Source: Amphiduros pacificus (lineage: Eukaryota; Annelida; Polychaeta; Phyllodocida; Hesionidae). From it: a stretch of 64,000 nucleotides of DNA. The position numbers and the translations under genes were made by a program. This document shows, in pieces, positions 55,949 to 64,000 of this stretch. A model generated the notes under the pieces. That model saw only the letters and a program-made list of their open reading frames with translations. It was not told where the DNA came from and made no database searches. Numbering within the stretch: position 1 is the first letter of the stretch; each line of letters opens with the position of its first letter. The stretch spans positions 30,219,386-30,283,385 of the forward strand of contig OX439001.1 of NCBI GenBank assembly GCA_949316495.1. Direction: 5' to 3'.

Positions 55949-57810
55949 TATTTATATAATATGAAATTGTTTCATTTACGAGATATGTACACTTAGTAGT
56001 GGATGAACCATCTTTAAAACCAAACTGTAACTCTGACGTGTCAAAAACATGGGCCTGTTGTTTGATTACTAAGGCATCATATAACTTACCTACAATACTG
56101 CCTAGGGTTAATGCTCTAAAATTGTCAGAACAATGATGGGCACTTCTTTTATCTTTCTGAAGTGGAACCATTGTTCCCAGAAGCAACTCATCTGGAGACA
56201 CACCATGGATTAACATATAATTATACAATTTAGTTAAAATAAGATACAACTGATCAGTACCATTGACAATATGATTAGAAAAAACACCATTTTCTTCCTT
56301 CTTGCCCATTTTCATTTATGTGACACCTGATTTGAGATCATCTAATGTAATACCATGATGATGGAGCATATCATTATCATTATCTTTACACATATTTTTA
56401 ACCTCATCTTTTATAGCACTCATCTGTTCACCATCATATCCTACCACATTGTATAGTTGCTCAAATTTATCAGAGAACAGATTCCCTATAGACACTGAAC
56501 CTGTCTCACCATCTATCACATTTGGCAAAGAGTGACTAGATTTCTTTAACTTTTTTACTTCATTCCATAACTTACGGTCATTGCCTTGACTAATAGCCTC
56601 AGCCATTCTATTGCTTTTAATCCTGTTTTCTTCTTTAATAACATATTTTATAGCATAATGATATGTGGCTCTAGTGCGCCTCATTATGTCTGCAATTAAT
56701 CCATTCCTAGGTTTGCCACACTGAACCCATATATCTCGCCATAGTAAAGAGGTATCATGATGTCCCTGGACATATTCATTCCACCCAGGCAAAACCTTAC
56801 ACTTATTACTATCTTTTGATACACCTGTTTTAGGCAAACATTTTTGTGAGTCCATCAGGCAACACTTAATGACATGTTTATACAATTCACTAATAAAACC
56901 AGCATGCATTTTGCAGTTAAAATCATTACAATTGAAAGCAGCATGGTTAAAATCAAAATTTAACAACAGTTTATCCAGTTCATTTTTGTACTCATCCAAA
57001 TGAGAATCTCTACATTTATGCCAAGCTATAGTATGTTTGCATTCACGCTCATTTGTTACATAATAAGAAACATCAGTTTTGATTTCTAAACATAGGGGCA
57101 CATGATCAGAAAAACCATTGTGCATAAACATAGCTTCATATCCTATAATGGAATCACATAAATTGGGCGTTATTATGAAGTGATCTATAGTTGATTTAAC
57201 ACCATTAGTTTTTTAGCAAAATGTGTATGGAACACCTTCAAAATTATCACATATATACATGTTTTCATCCTTTATAAAATAATTTAGTCTACTTGTCTGG
57301 GGATTAATTCTAGAAAGATCAGTATTAAGATCACCTCCAACTACAAAGTATTGTATAGAACTTTTGTTGAAAATGTCACTTAATTCAAGTAGGACCTCAG
57401 TGTACTCATGTAGAGATCATGGTTACCATTTCCCTGATCACATGGCATGTAAACAATAAATAATAATAAAACTGAAAATCATCAAGAGATACCTTTACTG
57501 CACAAAATCCTTTTGGTTTGCAGACAATGTTATCTATTTTACAACATATATTATTTGACCAAATAATGGCACAACCTCCATGTGGTCTGCCAACCAAAGG
57601 AATTCTATCATCCATTGGACTATTAACTACACAATCATAATTTGGATTAATTTTCTTAAGTTTATCTACAAACTGATCTTCATACATGCAATGTTCTTGT
57701 AATAGCAAGAAGTCACAGGTCACCAACAAAGCTTGAATAATAGCATACTTGTCCAACCCATAATGCTTACAGTTGTAAGACCCAAATTTCAAGTTTCTTT
57801 TGTTATCCAT
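55949..57810 (-). pseudogene. LINE-A ORF2, 5' half (endonuclease, RT start)
   Basis: From ATG 57810 on the minus strand the endonuclease reads LKFGSYNCKHYGLDKYA, FLLLQEHCMY and RPHGGCAIIW, with frameshifts near 57410 and a stop near 57215. It continues with SDHVPLCLEI (56316-57131), the linker VLPGWNEYVQGHH and RRTRATYHYAIKY. RT begins at 55842-56315 with DELLLGTMVPLQKDKRS, FRALTLGSIVGKLYD and LQFGFKDGSSTTKC. It ends in YYI, whose continuation NNGTQVYALLLDASKAF is at 46916 and below. The few frame breaks mean LINE-A is dead but not very old. Confidence 0.9.
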
Positions 57811-59008
57811 TATGATACATGGTTTTGGATAACATTCTCACCTGGGATACTACCATCAGTACTTGTATTCTGAGTATCACCAGCAGCAATAACAGTTACC
57901 TTCTTAGGAGGAAAAAACCTTCTGATACATATGCCTGCTGGCCAGAAATTAGCATCATACACCTTTTCCAAATCATCTTTTGATATTGTTAATTTGAATT
58001 TCTGATATTTTGCATCCTTGTGAGACATGGGAGCAATATCACGTAGATTGACACCATTTGATGTGATGTGGTCTTTAAGATTCTTACCACTAACAGTCTT
58101 TTGTACCCTTTTGAGGACTAAATCTCTACTGGGAGGTGGTGCCCCATGTACATGAGTACTGGCAGAACCGGTGCCAACAACTATCTTCCTCTTTTTCCTT
58201 CCTTGCATTTGAAACCCATCATGATTTTGAATCTGTCCATTTGTATTTTTTCTAACAAGATTGTGGCCACTAGGTGGCAGTACTCTGGGCGTGGCCTGTC
58301 GGGCAGGACATGCCACACCATTATTGTCCATTGCCAATCTGTTGAACTTTTCTTGCAGTAACAGTATTTCCAGTTAATTCCTTAGTGTTTCCACGAACGG
58401 CATCAGCATGTTTTGACTGTGCACATTGTCTCTCATTTAGTAAGTGTGCATGTGTTTGTATTTCTTTTTGCACATTGTCTAACTTTTTTCCAGTGTCCAC
58501 TTGCACAATGTTACATTGGAACAGATTTTTTTCTCAACACTGTCCTGTCTATTTTCCAATCTGGTTAGTCTCTCAAGGATTGTACACATATCAACCTCCT
58601 CAGGTGTGAATGTGGGCAACCTCATAACATTGAATGCACCACATTTTACATCAATTTCTTTCTCATCTAAATGTTTGAATGCATCATATATATCCTCCAT
58701 ACATTTCTCAGCCTTACGTCTATTAGGTGAGTCTTGTCGTTTTGGTGGTTCACCCAAATCCTCACTAAACATATCATATGGAAGCCTTTTTGCCTCAAAC
58801 ACATCATCATCATCATAAAATCTCATGCATGCAAGCTGGATTTTTACTTTTGTTGAATTCTGTCTGTATGTATTAACATAAGCCAGCTAGGCATTATCTA
58901 TGCCATTGTTGCACCTAGAAGCATCATCAACACACTTTTGACAGACCTTAACATTGCCCACACAGAGAGCAGCCTTTGTATTTCCTTGTTTACATTTGTC
59001 ACACTTCA
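57810..59008 (-). pseudogene. LINE-A ORF1: zinc finger, coiled coil, RNA-binding end
   Basis: ATG at 59008 starts MKCDKCKQGNTKAALCVGN and KVCQKCVDDASRC, a CxxC-type zinc finger, with a stop after GIDNA. Then come DDDDVFEAKRLPYDMF and a coiled coil (EERLTRLENRQDSVEKK-like, KLDNVQKEIQTHAHLL), with frameshifts near 58480 and 58330. The last frame, 57810-58337, has a basic patch GRKKRKIVV and the conserved C-terminal block KYQKFKLTISKDDLEKVYD, WPAGICIRRFFPPKK, typical of ORF1 RRM-like ends in CR1/jockey-type LINEs. Its stop TAA shares a base with the ORF2 ATG (TAATG). Confidence 0.85.
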
Positions 59009-59089
59009 TGATTTACAGCCCACCTGTACAGGAAAATATCAGCCAAAAGGACTCTATTTAGCCCAGGTTCCCTGGTAACGTTGACTATG

Positions 59090-59460
59090 AAAGTAACAGC
59101 TGTCTCTCACCTATGCAGCTATCTCTCCCTTGTACAGCTATCTCATTTATGTAGCTGTCTCTCTCTTTTGCAGCTTTTTCTCTATTGTTACTCTCTCATT
59201 GTTGTAATTATATCTTCCTTGTGCAGCTATCTCACTGATGCAGCTGCCTGCCTCTCACTTGTGCAGCTATCTCTCACTGATGCAGCTATTTTTCTCTCAT
59301 TATTGTAACTGTCTCATACTGTTCATGCTGTTTGTAACTATCTCTCACTTGTGCAGCATTATCACTTCTGTTGTCTCTCATTTGTGCAGCTATCTCTCAC
59401 TGCTGTAACTATCTCTCATTTATGCAGCTGTCTTACACGCATGTAGCTGTCTAAGTAATG
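59090..59460 (+). repeat. Diverged copy of the 19-bp minisatellite
   Basis: Degenerate units such as CAGCTATCTCTCACTTGTG and CTATGCAGCTATCTCTC, clearly related to 18660-19605 but mutated, and no longer open in all frames. LINE-A ends at its border. Confidence 0.85.
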
Positions 59461-59868
59461 TTTGCATTTTATCTGTAAAGGGCCCTTTGTGTAAAACCTA
59501 GTGGGGCCTCCCCTAGTTTAATATTAAGGTCAATAATTAGGTCAAATTCCCGATGTTTGAAAACAAAGCCCAAATACAGAAATGTATGCATATTGGAGGT
59601 AATATTTCATATCTAACGTAATTATGACTATAAATAAGTGAGAATTGTGTCATTCATAATATGCCAAAAGCGTAACCATTCACACAAAAGTGAAGTGGGG
59701 TTTAGTTCAGCGTCACTTCCACCAGAGGGCAGGCTACGTGGTGACGGAACAGCGAGATCGCACACTCTTTTCAGTGGAGAATTTTATTACAGCCCATACC
59801 TAAAACAGCAACTTTCTTTTTTTTGCAAATCTCGTCACCCTTCCTTTCTGATCACGTTCATGCTTTTT
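59461..59868 (+). repeat. Composite repeat, second copy
   Basis: Collinear with 19606-19700 plus 20695-21165, sharing GGTCAATAATTAGGTCAA-type, CATATTGGAGG and CCACCAGAGGGCAGGC. It lacks the N, D and TAGGCC insertions and so shows their empty sites. Confidence 0.8.
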
Positions 59869-59879
59869 TTATATATGTA

Positions 59880-60960
59880 TGTAAAAAGTGGTGATCCACA
59901 TGTAACACGGATTAGAAAAAAATTAACAAACTATCCAAAACTGTCAACAAACAGAACAAAAAATAAAATAAACAAAACAAAAATTACAAATAGAAAAAAA
60001 TGAAATATTATCTTTATCCATCTTTTAAAAACATTTAATTTGGAATATGAACGATTTTTTCAGCACAACTTTATGCAAAGATGACCTGAGTCTACCATTT
60101 GATATGACGGGATTGGCGCGAGAGAGCGATGCATGACGGGAAAGATGTTGCACTGTAAACTTCCACCCGCCTTGCTTCAAGATGGGAGGGAAATTTCAGA
60201 CTGACATCGTACAATGACACGCTAATGTCTGCGCTAAAGCGTGTTTGTTGTGTAATCTTTATATTAGTATATTGCAATCTACGTAATTTATGTCAACATT
60301 ACGGAGGCAAAACTGACAAAAACAACGATGGAAAGATGAAAGGCAGAGGCGACAATGCCCCAAACAGGCTGTCGCCACTGTTCCCGGATGTACCGTGTGC
60401 AAAGAATTGGGTCAAATATGATCGCAGCGCTCTGAAAATGCAGCGTATATGGTAGAGCAGATAGGGAGAATTGAAGGGGCTATATTTTGATCTTTGCTGT
60501 CAGGGGCTCATTCCTATATTTCCATGTTCTGTTCTTTGTTTTCAGGATAGGTGGCACTTTAACAGATCCTAGCAAAAAATTTCAATGGTCAACCTCACTT
60601 CATACTCTGAAAGAAGAATATTTTTGGCATCTGAAGTATTTTTCAAAATTTTGTCAAGTATTTTTCAAAATACCTAAGGTCGATACTAATATTTTTTATA
60701 AATTTTTGAAGGTGAGGTATTTACTATGGTTTTCAATGGGACATTAAATTAGTGGTCCGAGGTCTTTTCTGCCTCGATTACGCAAGTTGTCATAATATCG
60801 CTCAGGCGCTAACGCAAATCATCGATCAGACTTCTGCATTTCATTTCTGTTCTAATTGTCCGATTTACACCAAATTTGAACTAAATTTACTGAAAATTCC
60901 TTGTTCAGGCGATTGGGAACCATTTCCAAGCAATTTAAAGGGATAATTTTATGCAACGAT
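59880..60960 (+). repeat. Family E copy around a unique centre
   Basis: The left block (59885-60070) has GTGGTGATCCACATGTAACA and CTGTCAACAAACAGAACAAA. The right block (60766-60960) has GCTCAGGCGCTAACGCAAAT and CCGATTTACACC. Both match pieces at 13300-13560 and 22910-23310. The centre (60100-60760) is unique in the window. Confidence 0.55.
60225..60455 (+). CDS. Hypothetical small ORF
   Basis: 76 codons beginning with a hydrophobic stretch (VCCVIFILVYCNL) that could be a signal or membrane segment, then a basic-polar part GGKTDKNNDGKMKGRGDNAP and PLFPDVPCAKNWVKYDRS. The ORF is locally more GC-rich than its flanks. It sits between family E blocks, so it could be transposon interior or an exon. 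I do not recognise it and cannot exclude chance. Confidence 0.2.
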   Translation: MSALKRVCCVIFILVYCNLRNLCQHYGGKTDKNNDGKMKGRGDNAPNRLSPLFPDVPCAKNWVKYDRSALKMQRIW

Positions 60961-60984
60961 GGGCGAACATGACGACATTGTTTT

Positions 60985-63900
60985 AAACACTCTAAATTTG
61001 TTTTCGAAAGTGCATCTCATCCAATTCTACATCTATGATTTTTTTGGACTGTATCGATCAGCATAGAGAAATGAAAACTGATATTTAGCCCCTTTTTCAC
61101 AATGCCTTTGATCATCGGCACATCAGAAATCGTTTGGCTGGTTCTGATTTTTTTTCTGAAGTACATCTCACCCCATTCCACATCTACGATTTCTTTGGAG
61201 ACTAGTGATCAACATGCAGAAATGAAAAAAAATAAAACCAATATTAGACCCCTTTTTCATAATGCCATTGATCATCGGCACATCAGAAATCGTTTGACTG
61301 GCTCTGAATTTTTTTCTGAAGTACATCTCACCCCATTCCACTTCTTTGATTTTTCTGGAGACTGTAGCGATCAGCATAAAGAAATGAAAAAATGAAAACT
61401 GATTTTAGACCCCTTTTTCACAATGCCGTTGATCATCGACACATCAGAAATCGTTTGGCTCGCTCTGAATTTTTTTTCTGAAGTACATCTCACCCCATTC
61501 CACAGCTATGAATTCTTTTGAGACTCTATTGATCAACATGCAGAAATGAAAAAAAATAAAACCAATATTAGACCCCTTTTTCACAATGCCGTTGATCATC
61601 GGCACATCAGAAATCATTTGGCTGGCTCTGAATTATTTGTCTGAAGTACATCTCACCGAATTCCACATCTATGATTTCTTTGGAGACTCTAGTGATCAAC
61701 ATGCAGTAATGAAAAAATAAAAACTGATATTTGGTCCTTTTCACAATGCCGTTGATCATCGGCACATCAGAAATCTTTCAGCTCGCTCTGATTTATTTTT
61801 CTGAAGTACATCTCACCCCATTCCACATCTATGATTTTTCTGGACACTAATGATCAGCATAAAGAAATGAAAAAGTGAAAACTGATATTTGGCCCCTTTT
61901 TAACAATGCTGTTGATCATCGGCACATCAGAAATCGTTCAGCTCGCTCTGAATTTTTTTTTTAAAGTACAACTGATCCCATTCTTCATCTATGGTTTTAT
62001 TTTAGACTGTATCGATCAGCATAAAGAAATGAAAAAATGAAAACTGATATTTGGCCCCTTTTTCACAATGCCGTTGATCATCGGCATATCAGAAATCGTT
62101 TGGCCGGCTCTGAATTTTTTTTCTGAAGTACATCTCACCGAATTCCACATCTATGATTTCTTTGAAGACTCTAGTGATCAACATACAGAAATGAAAAAAT
62201 GAAAACTAATATTTAGCCCCTTTTTCACAATGCCATTGATCATCGGCACATCAGAAATCGTTCAGCTCGCTCTGAATTTTTTTTTTAAAGTACAACTGAT
62301 CCCATTCTTCATCTATGGTTTTATTTTAGACTGTATCGATCAGCATAAAGAAATGAAAAAATGAAAACTGATATTTGGCCCCTTTTTCACAATGCCGTTG
62401 ATCATCGGCATATCAGAAATCGTTTGGCCGGCTCTGAATTTTTTTTCTGAAGTACATCTCACCGAATTCCACATCTATGATTTCTTTGAAGACTCTAGTG
62501 ATCAACATACAGAAATGAAAAAATGAAAACTAATATTTAGCCCCTTTTTCACAATGCCATTGATCATCGGCACATCAGAAATCGTTTGGCTGGCTCTAAA
62601 TTTTTTTTCTGAAGTACATCCCACACCATTTAACTTCTATGATTTTTTTCTGGAGACTGTATCAATCAGCATAAAGAAATGAAATCATGAAAACTGATAT
62701 TTGGGCCCTTTGTCACAATGCCGTTGATCTCCGCCACATCAGAAATCGTTTGATTGGCTCTGAATTTTTGTTCTCAAGTACATCTCACCCCATTCCACTT
62801 CTATTATTTATTTGGAGACTGTATCGATCAGCGTAAAGAAATGAAAAAATGAAAACTGATATTTGGCCCCTTTTTCACAATGCTGTTGATCATCGGCATA
62901 TCAGAAATCGTTTAGCCGGCTCTGATTTTTTTTTTCTGAAGTACATCTCTTCCCATTCTACATCTATGATTTCTTTGGAGACTCTAGTGATCAACATGCA
63001 GAAATGAAAAAATTAAAACCAATATTAGACCCCTTTTTCACAATGCCATTGATCATCGGCACATCAGAAATCTTTTGGCTGGCTCGGAATTTTTTTTCTG
63101 AAGTACATCTCACCGAATTCCACATCTATCATTTCTTTGGAGACCCTAGTAATCAACATGCAGAAATGAAAAAATGAAAACTGATATTTGGCCCCTTTTT
63201 CACAATGCCGTTGATCATCGGCACATCAGAAATCGTTCAGCTCGCTCTGAATTTTTTTTTGAAAGTACATCTCTTCCCATTCTACATCTATGATTTCTTT
63301 GGAGACTCTAGTGATCAACATGCAGAAATGAAAAAATAAAAACAGATATTTGACCCCTTTTTCACAATGCCGTTGATCACCGGCACATCAGAAATCGTTT
63401 GGCTGGCTCTGAAATTTTTTTCTGAAGTACATCTCATCCCATTCCACTTCTATGATTTTTCTGGAGACTGTAACGATCAGCATAAGGGAATGAAAAAATC
63501 AAAACTGATATTTGGCCCCTTTTTCACAATGCTGTTGATCATCGGCACTTCAGAAATCGTTCAGCTCGCTCTCAATTTTTTTTCTGAAGTACATCTCACC
63601 CCATTCCACTTCTATGATTTATCTGGAGACTGTAATGATCAGCATAAGGAAATGAAAAAATCAAAACTGATATTTGGCCCCTTTTTCACAATGCTGTTGA
63701 TCATCGGCACATCAGAAATCGTTCAGCTCGCTCTCAATTTTTTTTGAAAGTACATCTCATCCCATTCTACATCTATGATTTTTTTTTAGACTGTATCGAT
63801 CAGCATAAAGAAATTGAAAAATAAAAACAGATATTTGGCCCCTTTTTCACAATGCCGTTGATCATTAGCACATCAGAAATCGTTCAGCTCGCTCTGAATT

Positions 63901-64000
63901 TTTTTTCTGAAAGTACATCTCTTCCCATTCTACATCTATGATTTCTTTGCAGACTCTAGTGATCAACATGCAGAAATGAAAAAATTAAAACCAATATTAG
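60985..64000 (+). repeat. 162-bp satellite array, continues past window
   Basis: At least 18 units at a mean spacing of 162 bp, each with CCCTTTTTCACAATGCCGTT, GATCATCGGCACATCAGAAA, GAAGTACATCTCACC and CAACATGCAGAAATGAAAAA. Units at 61945-62265 and 62270-62590 are a near-exact 324-bp two-unit duplication, a sign of recent expansion. As 162 is 54 codons, stretches remain open (for instance 63367-63747), but these are by-products. The first unit is degenerate, so the array edge is about 60985. Confidence 0.93.

Noticed and set aside
63367-63747. 126-codon frame in the satellite
   Set aside because: Unit length of 162 bp keeps a frame open; stops appear in most other units.
1-64000. tRNA or rRNA genes
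   Set aside because: Looked for A/B-box-like and GGTTCGA-type sequence; no cloverleaf was recognised by eye.

Overview
The window comes from a metazoan nuclear genome. The evidence is a spliced GOSR1 gene with vertebrate-like protein sequence, GT-AG introns, AATAAA signals, LINEs of the jockey/CR1/L2 type, a Ty3-type LTR element, many short inverted-repeat DNA transposons, (ATT)n tails and satellites. The mix suits a marine invertebrate (deuterostome or lophotrochozoan); the species cannot be told from sequence alone. Host coding content is small: GOSR1 at 11.6-17.1 kb (+, eight exons) and the first coding exon of an unrecognised divergent gene (11002-11223, -), which share a 371-bp bidirectional promoter region. 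Almost everything else is mobile or repeated DNA, often nested several levels deep.

Layout. 1-5.4 kb: copies of one inverted-repeat family, including a large foldback (arms 1.84-2.56 and 4.44-5.33 kb). 5.4-11 kb: mostly unannotatable DNA, a 139-bp MITE and a 0.6-kb foldback element. 11-18 kb: the gene pair, with several transposons in GOSR1 intron 1. 18.3-24.2 kb: MITEs, a 19-bp minisatellite open in all three forward frames, and copies of a hairpin-bearing element. 24.2-30.4 kb: a Ty3-type LTR element that looks whole and young. 30.6-38.1 kb: a 7.5-kb unit bounded by about 70-bp inverted repeats and TTAA duplications, filled with other elements. 38.3-45.0 kb: a foldback, then a 5.5-kb unit with inverted ends, containing another transposon, a LINE fragment and a 45-bp minisatellite.

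45.5-59.0 kb: the deepest nest. A minus-strand LINE (LINE-A) is split by a plus-strand LINE (LINE-B) with a 9-bp target duplication. LINE-B is split by a third LINE piece (LINE-C), a MITE-like repeat and a 2.2-kb TTAA-flanked transposon, which itself holds two elements with 7-bp duplications, one only 31 bp long. 59.1-60.9 kb: a second, diverged copy of the 18.6-21.2 kb composite repeat. 61.0-64.0 kb: a 162-bp satellite running off the window end.

The most notable item is LINE-B ORF1. It joins an L1-like coiled coil and RRM region to a NADAR (YbiA/DUF1768) ADP-ribose-related domain, and its stop overlaps the ORF2 start (ATGA). LINE-A also overlaps its ORFs (TAATG). Assignments rest on reading the sequence; no database search was run.
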